Source: Prinia subflava (taxonomy: Eukaryota > Chordata > Aves > Passeriformes > Cisticolidae). From it: a DNA stretch of 64,000 bases. The notes beneath the pieces were generated by a model. That model worked only from the letters and a program-made list of their open reading frames with translations, did not search any database and was not told the DNA's origin. Below, in pieces: positions 35,760 through 54,216 of this stretch; the stretch's first letter is position 1, and every line of letters begins with the position of its first letter. Location: assembly GCF_021018805.1 (NCBI RefSeq), contig NC_086254.1:29387300-29451299 (forward strand), written 5' to 3'. The translations under genes and the position numbers were made by a program.

Positions 35760-38700
35760 GGCTAGTGGGCTGAAGCCCTTTCCTGCAGAAGAGTTTTTGG
35801 TAAAGACTGACCTCACAGATGTGTGCATCTGGCAGAGCTGTCTTGTGTTTGTACACTAAGTGCTATTTTCAAGTGTCTGTTTTTTAGCCTTTTAAGTCTA
35901 TATTTAGCTTGAATTGTGTTAAGTGAGGTTCCCTCAAGCCACTGTAGCGTGGGTCTGGCCTTCCTTGATGTTTAGATGACCACAAATATAATTCTTGCCC
36001 ACGCTTAAAAGTAGTTCTTTGTGTATATTAGAGCATTAAACCATCTTTTTTATAGCTGAAGTCCTTCTCTTTGGGGAACCATTTATCTGGCAAGTGACTT
36101 GCTGTGAGCTGCTGCCCCAGCTCCTGCCAGTGCAGGTCTCTTGGCTACAGAGCCATCAGCATCTCTGGCCAGTTTGGGCAGTGAGCAAAGCTAAATATAG
36201 CCCAAGTGCTCAAATGTGCTGGAGGACAAAACTGCTGGCATTGTGAAGAGTGGACACATCTAGATTAAAGTTTTAATAATTATTTCTTACTTACTGTACT
36301 GTGCTCTGATTTCTTACCTTTATATTTTGCTGAAACACCCATGAGCAGGACTGCTTGCTACTGCTGTGCTGCTTAGAAGAGAGGGGGGGAAAGGTACATT
36401 TAGAATTAATTTGTCATAACTGGATGAACTTTCTTGTTTGGTGGTTATGGAAAACATTTGCTTTCATTTCCTCTGAACTGGGATACTGTTGAAGAAATAT
36501 TCCCAGAGTGTGTAGCTTTTTGTTCAGATTTCTGGGTGAAAAAGAGTTCAAACTTGATTAGACTACAGGTAAGGGGGTAGTTAGAGGTGCTGTCCCATTC
36601 TTGCCAAAGCACATCAAGAAATTTCTATTTTACTCCTCAATTGAGAGGTAACACTGGAAGAAAGTCCTTGGAGACCTAAATTCCAAGATTAACATTTATT
36701 GTACCCAAGGGATGATGTTTCTGCAAGAATTTTTAGGAATCCTAAAAAGTGCGATGCTCAAGAGATGTCATTGCAGAACAGCTGGGGTCTCTATGGGAGT
36801 GTTTCAGAGAGCACGAGCCTCAAACTTCAGTGCTGGGATTAAAAGAGGAAAGCCACCCACACTGAAATACAAGGATTCTTTAAAAAAAAATTAAGGTTTT
36901 GTGCAGTTAGTAACTGAGGAGGTGGAGAATAAGAAGCTTGTGTGTTGGCACTAAAGGATAAATGACCCTGTGGCAGTGTGGGTTCTTGGAAATGTGAGCT
37001 CAGATGTGGCTCCATTCTGCTCACATTTCAGCTTTTCCTTCCCTTCTCTAGAGGATCTTTGTGTAGCTGTGACAGAGGTTGGCCCAAAAGCTTGATCTAA
37101 TCACTCAGTCTGCCTTCAGCCACATTTTTCTGACTTTGCTGATAGCCCTGTGTCACTGAGCTAAGAGTTACAGGACAGCACAAAAAACTGCTGTCACTGC
37201 TGCTATGACAATTTGCAGGAGTGGCTGGAGCACAAGGGACATGTCAGCATCCTCTTCTCAAAAATAAAAATCTATGTGGATCTGACCTGTGTGCCTTAGC
37301 CCCATTTCTGTCATGGTGAATCTTCCCTGTGACCTGCTGCTGGCTGGGGACATCACAGAAGCTCAGATGTGCTGTCAGGGAGCCACTGCTTTTTCCTCGA
37401 GTGCTAGCTCTGGAGAAGGCAGCATGTGGGTAGCAGGAGCAGTAAATATTTATGATGAGTCAGGGGGAAGCTGGAATGATGATGAGCTGCTGAAGAATGT
37501 GAAGGCATGCAGGATCATGATGCTGTGGAACTGGAGCAGCCACCGATCCCTGAAGGATGAAGCAGCTGGATTTCCCTGATGGCCCTACATGGCCTCTTCT
37601 GCCTTGAGGAAGGGGTTGTGTGCCTGACAGCTTGGCAGTATTTGTTCCCCAATGGTATCATTTGGGTCTAATAAAAGACATTACATCTTCTCCCAGACAT
37701 GGCCTCTTGTATTCCCCATGCACTGCAAACAGGGGAGGAGCCTCAGGCAGCTGTGCCTCCAAGGGTCTGGGATGTGGGACCTCTTCCCTTAATCAGGACA
37801 GAAGTGGTGACATGGTGGGAAAACTGCTCTAGTGTACCAAGTGTAAAAATCATGTCCTGAAGGACCTGGATGTTGGAGAGGATGGGATTCGGCCAAGGCT
37901 TCAGCAGGGAAATGGTGGAAGCTGATTTTTCCAGTGCTGGGGGGAACAGATTTACAGGATGGGAGCGAGAGTCTGGGATTTAAGAAATGTTCCAACACCT
38001 CCCTTTAGAGTCAGGGTAGGTCGAGAAACTGATGTAAAATCTATACTCTCCCTGTGGGTTTTGCAAAAACATTTTTGTATTCCAGTACTCAAAGCCCATC
38101 ACCTTTATGTGCATGCCTTGAGAGCAAGGAGTGGGAAGAGGTTAGGAGAGAAGATCTGGATACAAAATCTTCCTCTGTTCCCTTTCTAGTTGAGTTGTAC
38201 TCAATTTGTTATCAAAATAATTTGGTGAACACAGACTAGAGTTGGAACTAGAAGACAGCCAATGTTTTCCTGGACTTTCATGTTGAGTTGCAAGATCAAA
38301 ATTGTCTGGTGAATAAATTCTTATGAAAAGGCTTGATGATGCTCTCAAATCACAGCTTTGCTTCTCCCTTCTGTCTCCACTGGGAAACTTTTGCAGCTGC
38401 TTGTGTGACCTGGCCTGAACCTGGCAAGGACCCCTGGACCTGGGCAGGCCGTGGTGCTCCCTGGTGCTGCTGCTGGTGGCCACATCGCTCTGGATTCTCT
38501 TTTGATGATGAGATTTTTCCTTGCCTTTCCCCATCATCTTGCTGACACCTGTCATGACACGATGGCAGCTCGTGGTGGAAGCCCTGGTTCTGATGGAAGC
38601 AGTTAAGCCAGACGGGCTGGCTGGTTTGTGTTTCAGCAGCATGGCTGGGATTCAGGTGGGGATGTTGTTCTGCCTGCCCTGGCGCTCGATTTAGCCGGGG

Positions 38701-40640
38701 TGTAGGGTTTCCCGGGAATGGGCCGGGCCTTGGCCCCGCAGAGCCTCCCTTCCCAGGGTACGCGTAAAGGTTAAAGTGTGCTGCCGCAGTTGTGACAACG
38801 GCGTCGCCAGGGAACAGCGTGCTTGAGGCGCTGCCAGATAGCCCCAGGACAGGCTGTTTCCCAGCTGCAGCCAGTGGAGGCTCTGGCTTAAGTTCCTGAA
38901 TGGGAAGGCAGAAAAAAAACCCCAAGCGCAGGCTGGGAAGCCTGGGTGGTGGCTGCTTTGCAGAGCCCCAGAGCACTGTGCTGGTCCTTGGGGGTGTGGT
39001 TTGGGACCAAGGCATCTGAAATCCTGAGGTGCAAGAGATACTGCCCTTCAATTCTATAATTCCTTTCCAAAGGTCTGATTTCAGCTTATTTCCCTCTGCC
39101 CACAAATGAATTTTATCTGTGATAATGATAATCCATGGTCACCCATTGCCTTTGGAGAATCATGGCTCCCTAGTACCTGCACCCTGGGCTTTGCTTCCTC
39201 ACCTTGTCCCAGTCATTTGTGCCCAGACCAACCCTGCTCCCAGGGAGCGTGGAAGATTGCAGGCATCCCAGGAAGGCTGGCTGGTGTCCAGGTGCTTGCT
39301 CCTGCTCTCCTTGGAGAATTTTATCCCAGTGTCCACCACACCAAGGGCTCCAAGGGGGCTGTGGGGCATGGCTCTGGCTCATGGGCATGGATGTGCTCCT
39401 TCCACCTGGGGTTTTCCAGGAGGCTGCAGAGCCAAAGGCTGGTGGAGTGGTGGCTGTATGTGTCTGAAGTGACACTGGTGGCCTCCAGATGCCTGGCAGC
39501 CCTGGGCTGGAGGAGAGGAGAGGCAATTCCAAACTGTATGTTGGTGATGACAGTCGATGGGCAGAGTCTCTGCTGGCCAGGCACAGCATCTGGCCAGTTA
39601 TCCCTGACTGTGGCCTTACAGAGGCCAAGGTGGGGGACTCCCATTCATCACCACTCCTGTGCCAGGACTGGGCAGTGTGTGTGTGTCATTGTCACCAAGA
39701 ACTGTGGCTGCTGGTGATGCTCCAACCTCTCCTTGTACAAAACTGCATCAGCACATCACTGAGCTGGAGCTGTGTGCCTGCTACTGCGTTATCCCTGCTG
39801 GTCCTCATCATATTCCAGGTCCTGCCATGGAAGGGAAAGGAGCTGCTGGCCTTGCTGAAGCCATAAATCCCAGCTGTGAAGGCTGGAGCGGGAGAGCTCC
39901 ATATCTGCTCAGGAGTCCCACTCCTCCAGCAAACACCAGGATTCAGCCCCACGCAGTGCCTGAGGTGTATCCTGGGGTGCAGCACCCCAGAAGGAGCTGG
40001 CAGTGCCTGTGTAGCACACATACACACAGCCCAAACCCTCTGGAGCCTCCAGCTCCCCTGTTTCTTCCCCTGATTCCCCAAACACTTGAGTTTGCAGAAA
40101 ATGTCTTTCAACTGGTTCCTAGGGAAGGCTGCAGTCGCTGGCCAGTGCCCAGTTCCCAGCTGCTGTCACCCTCTCAAGGCCCAGTGGCAGTGCCCAGAGA
40201 TGCCACATCATACCCACACAGCACAGGGTCCCTTGGAGCCGCTCTCCCCAAGGGCCAGTGCCAGTGGGCAGAGCTGGCCACAGCATCACAGGGACCAGCT
40301 CCATCACCACCTGCTCCAGGCCACCACCCCCAATGGGTTGGACAGTGGCCACCTTGTGTCACCTGTGGGCACCTTGGAGAACCTGAGCCATTTGGACCCT
40401 GTCCAGCTCACCCTGGCCACCCCCACGGGATGGTTTTGGGGTGCCACTGCGTCCAGTGCCAGCCCTCCCTATGGTGCAGTGCTGGAGCAGGAGGCAAGTC
40501 CGTCCCTGTCCCCTGCCCCTTGTCTGCGTGTCCCCAGCCCACGGGGGACAGGCGAGAGTGGCGTGTCCTTTGAACGGGCTCCAGCAGTGACAGGTGCTGG
40601 GAAAGGCGAAGTGGGCCGGCTCCCGCTGCTGTAAAGGATC
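35760..40640. other. TPX2-MYLK2 intergenic region
   Basis: About 4.9 kb without a supported gene. It contains two exact MEF2-type boxes, CTATATTTAG at 35898-35907 and CTAAATATAG at 36191-36200, and an AP-1 site TGAGTCA at 37456-37462. Longer open frames (for example on - at 38350-39105) have no domain or splice support. Further AATAAA words, such as near 37669, are not tied to any exon I can see. Confidence 0.6.
35898..36200. promoter_or_regulatory. Pair of MEF2-type motifs upstream of MYLK2
   Basis: CTATATTTAG (35898-35907) and CTAAATATAG (36191-36200) both fit the MEF2 consensus YTAWWWWTAR exactly. They are about 4.5 kb upstream of the proposed MYLK2 first exon, a muscle-expressed gene. 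They could instead be chance matches in AT-rich DNA downstream of TPX2. Confidence 0.3.
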
Positions 40641-40654
40641 CTCCTCTGCCCGCA

Positions 40655-40756
40655 CTAATCCGGCTCCGTTACACCCGCGGTAGAAGAGGCTGCTCCCTCC
40701 GGCGCTGCCACAGTGCGGATGCTGCCTCCCTGAGCACCCACTGCACCAGGACCCAG
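40655..40756 (+). other. MYLK2: MYLK2 non-coding first exon (inferred)
   Basis: The segment ends in a strong donor ACCCAG|GTAAGG at 40756/40757. It is moderately GC-rich and precedes the coding exon by about 0.94 kb. No clear TATA box is visible (TGTAAAGG near 40630 is weak). The start is a guess. Confidence 0.4.
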
Positions 40757-41719
40757 GTAAGGGGCCAGGGGTCTCCATGGCTTCTGACTTGGGGCGTGGT
40801 TGGGGGGATCCTGTGGATAGCAGAGCCCCCAGCCCTGGGCAGAACACCTCCATCCCCACAGGCTTCCTGTGCTGAGCTGTGGGATATGGGAATGCTCTTC
40901 CAGGGACTGCTCTGCTGCACCTCCTGTTCCAGCAAGCAACCTCCCCGTTACTGGGGTGGTCACTGGTGGGGTTATTGTGGAGCTGGGCGGTCCTGGGCTC
41001 TGGATGGCTGCACAGGGGGGTGTTTTGAGACGGGGTGAGGAAAGATGACCGGGCACAGGAGGGCAGTGGGGCCCAGGGCAGAGCAGGGATCAGGTGCTGG
41101 GCTGGAGCCCAATGCAGCTACAGGGCACCAACAGGTCCCCTTGGCAGAGCTGGTTACCCTGGCAGGGGGACGCTGGTGGCTGCGGGGTGCGGGGCTCTGT
41201 GTGGCCCCAGAGCAGACGGGGTTTGCCTGCATGGCTGGACCTCCTGTGAGGTTCAGTGGGAGCAGTGGCGGGGCCGTGCCGGGAATGCTCAAATCTCCTG
41301 ATCCCCACTGCCAGGCCGGGGCCAGAGCCGCTGTCTCCTACCCTGCCATGGTGGGATGTGGCCTTAAATTGTCACCCTGGCCGCGCCGCTCTGGCTGTTC
41401 GCACGTCGCAGGCCCCAGGCAGCCGGTGACAGGTGCCGGGGTCAGGCCATCGATCCGTCACCGCGGGGCAGATATCGGGGCACAATGGGACGCTGCAGGG
41501 GCTGGTGGCCACGTGGGGTCCCTGGCTCGTTGCCACCAGCCCGGGAGCCGCCGTCTGGGCGGCGGGGGCACAGTTCCCGGCTGGACGGCAGCAGCTCATC
41601 CCCGCAGGAGCAGAGCCACCGCCCGAGTCCCGCTGTCGCTTCTGCAGGGCGCCGGGCCCGGCGAGCCCTCAGCTGCTGCTTTCTCTGCCGCAGGAGCCGC
41701 GCCGAGCCCGGAGCGTCCC

Positions 41720-47508
<5,789 letters not shown>

Positions 47509-48817
47509 GCTGTACTCCCAGGGGAGCCGAGGCCAGAAAGGAACCACTGGAGAGGGACCCCCACCGTTCTGGAGCAGCTCTGTGGAGCGGATCCCACTGC
47601 ACTCAGGACCGCATCACCGCTGGGGGTGCTCGCAGTGGCCCTGAGGCTCCCGAGGCTCCAGCCCTCCTCACTCTCACCGAGGCAATGCTCCTGTCGGGGT
47701 TTCCTCAGACTGCGAGGCTGCTCCGGAGTGGAGGTTTCTGATCTCATCTCTGGCCCTGGCCTGGCTGCGTGATGCCCGACCTGCAGCATCTGTGCTCTGC
47801 TCACGCTTCCTTCCCGTGCCCTCGGCGGAGGAAGGCCATTCCGGTGTGATCCCGCTGCCTCAGCCGCCCGGTGCTTGCTGCTTTTGGACTCAAAATGAGC
47901 ACTCTCTGCCTGTAAATGCCGCAGCCCCGCCTGCCTTCACTGCCGCTGGCCCCTGCACTGCCCGACTTCCCTTCCCAACCCTGTGGCTCGGCGATGGTGC
48001 TGGAGGGCACCGCGGACCCTCACCCTGGTGCTTCGGCACCGGAGCCGGGGCTCAGGCACCTCCTCCTGGCCAGCTGGGCATGTGGGAGCGGAGCTGGCTC
48101 CGAGCTGCTGCTCGCACAGGAAGGGAGGAAGCAGCACGCACGCTTCCAGCGGCGTCCCCAGCTGGGAGCCAACGAGGAAAGAAGGAGGCTTTGTGTTCCT
48201 CCTGCCCTCCCTGCCCTTCGGTTCTGCCAGCGGGGGAAAAACACAACCTCTGCTTCACCCGTCCTCGGCAGCTCGCGATGAGCGAGGCGGGCTAATGCAG
48301 AGCAGCTGGCCCGCGCTCCCCGCTCCGGCCGGCACCGCTCACCCGACCACCAACACAGCGGAACTGCCCCGCCCCGCCCGGGGGCTCCGCGGGACCTGCT
48401 GGGACTGAGGAGAGGGATGCTGCTCCAGCTCCCCTGCCTTGTCCCAATCCCCGTCCTCTCTGCTTGCACCCCTTGGGCCTCCGCGGTGCTGCCAGAGGAT
48501 GGGCATCCCCTGGGATGTGCAGCATCCAGCCTTGCCCACTGCAGGAAGGGATGGGGGATTGGCAAGAAGTCCCCCAGCTTTGGCTTTTGCCACGGCTGAG
48601 CCCCTCAAGCCAAGGCTGTGTGTTTGCTCTGGAGCTGCCTCTGCCCTCTGTGCCTGCTGGAAAAACACTGGGAAGAGACACAGGGAGACATTGCCCCTCA
48701 CCCCCACACTGGCTGCAGCAGGGGAAGGGGCTTCAGGCTTGTGCCCACTGGGCAGGAGGCATGACTGCTGGGACCCTGCCTCATAATGGAGCCCTCCAAA
48801 GCACTCGCTTTCTTGTA

Positions 48818-48823
48818 AATAAA
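48818..48823 (+). terminator. MYLK2: Poly(A) signal proposed for MYLK2
   Basis: AATAAA lies 1.31 kb past the MYLK2 stop and is the first canonical hexamer seen on this strand after it. The 3'UTR would be GC-rich. A nearer variant hexamer could be used instead. Confidence 0.5.
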
Positions 48824-48839
48824 TGTACAGGTCTGCCCA

Positions 48840-51800
48840 CAGCCCACACCTGCCACTCCGGGGGCTGGGGAGGCCCTACTCCCACCTGTGGGGCCTGACA
48901 GGGGTAAGTGAGATGAGGATGGGAAGCAGAATCTCATCTCCGTGGTAGAGGGAATGGGTCCAGGCTGTGCTGTGGACAGGGACCACCTGGTACGTCCTGG
49001 GCAGGGCTGCGCAGGCACAGAGCCAAGGGTTTCTGGTCTACACACCCAACAGCTCTGAGCACCCCAGGGCGTGGGGGAAGGGAGAGTGACTGGATGGGTG
49101 GATGGATCAGTCAGACGTGTCCTCACATCTTCAGCGTCTGCCCATATCGGGTGGGATGCCCAGGCAGGGGCTGGTGGCTACTGGTGCCCCTTTTCCCAGG
49201 GGAGCTATGGCTGGCCCTGACGTGGTTAAGGCTGTCAGAGCCCGGACTCCAGCTCTCGCCGCAGGCGTCCCTCCCAGCCGCTTCCTGCCGGCAGCCTTTG
49301 ACCGGTTCCTGTCGGTGACCACCCCACAGGCCTGGACGCCAGCGCAGCCCCATCTGGTTTGAGTTACGCTCCACGGCGGTGACGTCTCCTTCCTGTCTGG
49401 CCCCAGGAGCTGCTCATCCCGGCCCTGGCCCCGGACGGCCACAGGGGCTGCAGGGTCCTGCTGTGGGGTGGCCTTGGGGCATCCACATGGGCCATCAGCC
49501 CTGGACATTCCTGGCACCCTGAGCTGCTGCAGGGGATCAGTTCCTGAGCACAGCCCAGTGTGTGCACGTCTGTGGCATAGGGAAGCACAGACACCAGCAC
49601 ATCCCAGGGTGGGGGACCCCTACCCCACAGCCCAGCTTGGTTTCTCCAGTCCCCTCCTTCCTACCCCGGGACCCTAGAGAGGCACACACTGGGGCTGGAT
49701 GAGTGGGGCCACAGGGCTGACACCCATGGAAGTAGCCCTGATCCCATCCTATGTTCCCACCTGACAGGGCTCATGAGCCCCTGAAGCTGTTTGGAACAGA
49801 CTGGTCCCACTGGCAATAACAGCCAGGTCCTTCCCTGACTTGTGGGGTCCTCATCACCCCACAGATGCACGGTGCAGTCTGGCTGTGCACACGTGTGTCC
49901 TCAGCACCCATCCCCAGCGCCTGCAGCCGCACACATTCCCCATGCACCCTGCTCCCGTGGCACCCGCTCTGCCTGCAGGAGCAGGGATCCCCGCAGGCAG
50001 GGCAGGGAGGGAAAGGCAGCGGGCAGACCTCCGGCACCGGCACCTGGCAGCACCGCCGGCAGCGGCAGCAGGTTCGCCCCGTGACCGGGAGCTGCAAGCC
50101 CTGGCCACGGCACGGCCCAGGATGGGAACGGGCGAGTGGGCGGGGGATCGGGCCACCCACAGCGAGCAGGAGGGAGCCAGGGAGGAGGCAGAGCTGGGAG
50201 AACAGCGGGTCCATGACCGGCAGTCGGGGTGAGGGCGGGAAAGCGAGAGTGCATTGCTGTGATCTGCACTGCCGGGCAGTGCAGGCTGTGCAGGACAGGA
50301 ATGCCCATCCCTAGCGGCTGCTGCAGTTTTGGGGGGACAGTGGGATGCGCCACACTGCTCCCAGCACAGGGACCCCATCCCGGGCACAGCATGGGTCCGG
50401 GGCCGTGTGTTCCCAGCCGGGGCGGGCGATGGGCCCGGCCACGCTGCGTGGGAACCAGACGGCCCCCGGGCACGGCTGCGGCGCTCGCTTCCTCCCGCGC
50501 CCCCGGGGACCGTGCGAAGGAGGGGGCTGAGGTCAGCCGCGCTCGCCGCCGGCCGCTCCGGAGACGCCAGCATGATGTAGGCGCTCAAATATTGTTTTCC
50601 ACTGGGTAAGGGAAAAAAAAGGGAGAAAAGAGAGGCCCAGGGCTGAGTGGCAGTCCCCAATGATGAAGGGCGGCCCCCCCTGCCCTGCCCTGGGCTGGGA
50701 CACAGCCATGGCCCAGCAGCAGCCGTCTGGGGGCTGATAACAGAGCGGACGCGGCTCCCGGCCCCTGAGTGACAGCAGCGTTCCTCCGTGCCAGCACCGC
50801 CCCCGCAGAGACCCCCGAGACTGGCCAAAATGGAGTCCCCCTGGCCTTGGGGAGCTGGGGGAACTTTGGTACAAATTTGATCTCCACATCAGCATGGAGA
50901 GCCTCTGCCAGCCCTGTGTCTATCCTGGGGCAGGCTGTGCCATGGAGTGTGGGTGTTGCTGCTCCTGGGGTTGGCAGGATGGGGGGCGCAAGAAGAGCCC
51001 CTCACTTTGCCAGCATCACTCTGGCTCCACTCCAGTGCTCAGAGGTGCTGACTCGGGTCCCAGCGCTGTGTGGGAAGGTGCTGGTGGCCAGGTCCCATCC
51101 TGGGGCTGTGTGGGGACCCTGCCCACTCCAGTGTCCCCCAGCCTGGCCAGCTGGGGCATATCCCTGTGCCCAGCCCAGTGTCAACAGCGGTGACTCAGCT
51201 GGTGCCTCACTGGCAGCCACCCTGCATGATTCAGGTCGGAGGAATCCACTCTCCTGGCTGTTCCCATCAGAACTGCAGCCCCTGGCACAGCCCATCTTTG
51301 GGGCTGCCCTGGTCTCGGAGCCTGCAGGGACTAGTTGGAATCCCAGCCAGGCACTGACACAGCCACAAGCAAGGACAGAGAGGAGGGAGCCCTGTTCCCC
51401 CCTCACAGCAGAGCCTCCACACTGTGCCACAACCCCTGGTGCCTCCCTGCAGTCTGTCTGGGGCAGCACAGGTCCATTTGCAGGGCCACACACTGAGGCT
51501 GGTGCCACTTGTGCCACGTGTGACATCCTATGCAAAACCAGGAACTTGGAGGGGTCCCAGGCACAGGGAGGTGACAGTGGGGCTCCAGGGGGGGATAACT
51601 GCTGCTGCAGCACATCCCCCTGACCCCCAGGGACAAAGTTCCCTTGCACTACGATGGGATGGTGCTTCAGGGGCTCCTGGCCCCACATTGTGGCAGGACC
51701 TTACCCCCAGCATCTCCCTGGGACACAGGACCAGTGCTCTGACCCAGGCCATGTCCCGTCCCCACATGGGACACTCACCATCACCATCCACTCAGTGATC

Positions 51801-51940
51801 ACTGGTGGAGGATGGAGGCTGTGCCAGGTGGCCTTGGGCATGTGTGTCCCTCAGCCAGCACCTGAGCTGGGGCTGAGGGTCCCCAGCTTGCCCCTGCCCA
51901 CGGCCCACCTCGAATGGGGCACAGAGACCACAGAGGCAGC
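48840..51940. other. MYLK2-FOXS1 intergenic region
   Basis: About 3.1 kb with no recognisable gene. A CpG-rich patch lies at about 50390-50580. It is followed by CCACTGG|GTAAGG, which looks like a splice donor at 50606. GATAACAG occurs near 50737. Long open frames on both strands here are products of high GC and lack domains. Confidence 0.5.
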
Positions 51941-51954
51941 GTTGGGGAATGTGC

Positions 51955-51960
51955 TTTATT
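51955..51960 (-). terminator. FOXS1: Poly(A) signal of FOXS1
   Basis: TTTATT on + (AATAAA on -) lies only 32 bases past the FOXS1 stop, implying a very short 3'UTR. Confidence 0.7.
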
Positions 51961-51992
51961 AGGTGCTGGGTTGTCCCAGGGTGGGGAGTCCC

Positions 51993-53333
51993 TCACTCGA
52001 AGAAGAACATGCCGGGTGTCCGGTAGAGGCAGGGGGGCAGCCCCAGGGGGTAGCCATTGCCCCCCTGCAGGGGGATCGTGGTCCCCGGCCCCCATGGCTC
52101 CTTCTGCTCACCTGCCCGTGGCCCCATGGCCCCGAAGGGTGGCTGGCGGGGGGCACTGGAGGCCGGGGGGGCTGTGGCCAGGAGATGCTCCAGCGCTGTG
52201 CTGCAGGGCCGCTCCTTCATGCAGAAGCTCAGTGCCTGCACCCGGCACTGGTAGCTGCTGCCCAGCGCCTCGGGGCCTGGCCGGCTGAAGGAGCCGAACA
52301 CAGGCAGGTGGGGCTGCGTGTAGCCCTCTCCCTCCAAGAAGCAGGATGGGGGGGGCTTGCCTGTGCCGAGGAGGTTGCCAGGGAATGCAGGTGGCACCTG
52401 CCCGAAAGGCTGACACGGCCCCAAACCAGAGGCAGCCAGCTCCTTGCCCTCCAGCTGCTCTGGGGGAGTGTCTGGGGTGGCCGGCGAGTCCTGCGGGGTG
52501 TCCCTGTGCTGGCTGGGCAGCAGGGCAGGCAGCAGGGCAGGGTGCTGGTGCTGGGCCGGGCGCTCGCCGGGCAGTGGGTACTGACCTGGCCGGGGCAGCT
52601 GCAGCGCCGCCGGGAGGCCCCCGAAGACAGTCTCCTTGGGCAGGCGGCTCTCGGGGGCCGCGAAGAACGGCCCCTTGGGCTGTGCCACATCCTGCAGGTA
52701 CACGCAGGGCTGCCTGGCCTTGGGCGGCTGACGCCGGGCACAGGGCTCAGCGCACCCTGGCACCCCGGCACCCTCAGGCAGAGCGGCAGGGCTCGGCAGG
52801 CGTCCCGTGGCTGAGGTGTAGCCCCCCTCCGCCTTCCCCTTCTCCGGCAGCGGGGCGGCGGGCAGCCCTCGCGCTTGCTGTCTGGGGGTCTTCCCGCGCC
52901 CCTCATCTCCCTCAGCGCCCGGTGTGTCCCGGAGGCCCTTCTTCCTGGTGAAGCGCCGGCGGCGCCGCAAGAAACTGCCGTTCTCAAACATGTTGTAGCA
53001 GTCGGGGTCGAGGGTCCAGTAGTTGCCCTTTCCCGGCTTCTTGTCATCACGGGGCACCTTGACGAAGCACTCGTTGAGGGAGAGGTTGTGGCGGATGCTG
53101 TTCTGCCAGCCCTGCTTGTTCTCGCGGTAGAAGGTGAAGCGGCCCATGATGTAGCGGTAGATGCCGCTGAGGGTGATGCGCTGCTCGGGCGCGCTCTGGA
53201 TGGCCATGGTGATGAGGGCGATGTAGCTGTAGGGTGGCTTGGTGGCCTCAGCGCTGGGGAAGGCGCCGCCGGCCGGCTCAGGGGCCGGTGGGCTGCGCAG
53301 CGCCGCGTCGCCGACGGGGAGGTCGGGCTGCAT
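51993..53333 (-). CDS. FOXS1: Forkhead box protein S1
   Basis: An intronless forkhead transcription factor, 446 residues. In mammals FOXS1 is a nuclear factor of neural-crest-derived sensory neurons and pericytes. The forkhead domain covers about residues 32-123: it opens [20 protein letters not shown], has recognition helix [20 protein letters not shown], and closes with [20 protein letters not shown], followed by a basic run [11 protein letters not shown]. The rest is Pro/Gly-rich with no recognised domain and ends GMFFFE. Identity rests on the domain sequence and on position between MYLK2 and DUSP15, as in other vertebrates. The start is the ATG 31 codons before the domain; the frame stays open upstream to 53864, but that part is Arg/Gly/Ala-rich and looks non-coding. 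The human protein has 330 residues, so the C-terminal part is longer here. Confidence 0.95.
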   Translation of the reverse strand: MQPDLPVGDAALRSPPAPEPAGGAFPSAEATKPPYSYIALITMAIQSAPEQRITLSGIYRYIMGRFTFYRENKQGWQNSIRHNLSLNECFVKVPRDDKKPGKGNYWTLDPDCYNMFENGSFLRRRRRFTRKKGLRDTPGAEGDEGRGKTPRQQARGLPAAPLPEKGKAEGGYTSATGRLPSPAALPEGAGVPGCAEPCARRQPPKARQPCVYLQDVAQPKGPFFAAPESRLPKETVFGGLPAALQLPRPGQYPLPGERPAQHQHPALLPALLPSQHRDTPQDSPATPDTPPEQLEGKELAASGLGPCQPFGQVPPAFPGNLLGTGKPPPSCFLEGEGYTQPHLPVFGSFSRPGPEALGSSYQCRVQALSFCMKERPCSTALEHLLATAPPASSAPRQPPFGAMGPRAGEQKEPWGPGTTIPLQGGNGYPLGLPPCLYRTPGMFFFE

Positions 53334-54200
53334 CCTCCCGGCCGGCCCCCGCCGTCCCAGCCCTGCCGCTGATCCCGCTCTGCCGCGCGGCCCCGTTAAA
53401 ACCCGCCGGGCGGAGGGGGCGGCGGGCCCCTCCTCTGAGGGGCCGCCCAGGGCGGAGCGGGACTCTGCCGTCCAGCTCTGGTCCCTGCGGACGGACGGAC
53501 GGATGCGCCGCCAAGGCCTGCGGCCGGCAGCCAGTGACCCCGGGGTTGGCACGGCCGCAGCCTCCCCAGGGCAGAGGCGGGCACAGCCCCCGGCTCCCCC
53601 AGCCCCTTTTCCCACGGAAGCTTCCCACGATCTGGTTCTCATCCTGCCGTGCTCACGGTGACAGCCGGGCTCCGGCCGGGCCTGGAGTGAGGCTGAGTGA
53701 GGGATGTTGGCAGGACTGAGGGTGCTGCCTGCCCTCAGATGCCTGTCTGCCCCCTGCCCACCCCAGTGCCTCAGCCCCTGCCCCCAGCCTGGGTTTGTGC
53801 TGGATCCTGTGCCAGGTCTCTCTGTTGTGCCAGGTCCCTGCATTGTTCCCAAAACTTTGGGCACAGCACAGACCCCAGGAGCCCCATCACACCACTCCTA
53901 AGTGTAAACTGAGGCACAGGGAGTGACTGCCTTTGGGACAGCCCTCTGTGTTGCCAGGTCAGCAGAGCAGCTAACAGGAACCTCGTTGCTGCCTTCACCC
54001 CTGCCAAGGGGCTGGGACAAGGGGCAGGACAGGTCTGGAGCCAGTGCTGGGGCAGGGAGCTGTCTCACGCTGTGTCCCTATGGCTGGGGCTGAGCTGGCT
54101 TTGCCCACATGAGGCTCTGTCTGGACTCAGCTTCCCCAGCCACCCATGCCCTGCTTGGACCAGCACCAGCCCCCCACACCAGAGCCATCCTCCAGCACAG
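53334..54200. other. FOXS1 upstream region / IRF10 3' flank
   Basis: The first 300 bases upstream of FOXS1 (53334-53640) are CpG-rich and should hold its promoter. A weak TTTTAA box (on -) lies near 53397-53402, about 65 bases from the ATG. The remainder to 54200 shows no gene. Confidence 0.45.
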
Positions 54201-54216
54201 ATATGAAAACACAACC

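Noticed and set aside
37668..37673. AATAAA as a distal TPX2 or extra gene poly(A) signal
   Set aside because: It lies almost 2 kb beyond a good TPX2 signal with no exon in between; it is probably a chance match.
38350..39105. 251-codon open frame on - between TPX2 and MYLK2
   Set aside because: It has no domain, no splice context, and an amino-acid make-up matching random GC-rich frames.
41045..41719. Open frame continuing 225 codons upstream of the MYLK2 ATG
   Set aside because: A strong acceptor (TTTCTCTGCCGCAG) at 41693 and loss of the repeat character upstream indicate that this part is intron and 5'UTR; the peptide shows no similarity to any MYLK2 N-terminus I know.
49854..50828. 324-codon open frame on - upstream of FOXS1
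   Set aside because: It has low-complexity Pro/Ser/Ala/Arg content produced by GC-rich DNA and no recognisable domain; other frames here are similarly open.
53334..53864. FOXS1 frame open for 177 more codons upstream
   Set aside because: The sequence is GC-driven Arg/Gly/Ala-rich, lacks conserved motifs, and includes likely promoter sequence; FOXS1 proteins start shortly before the forkhead domain.
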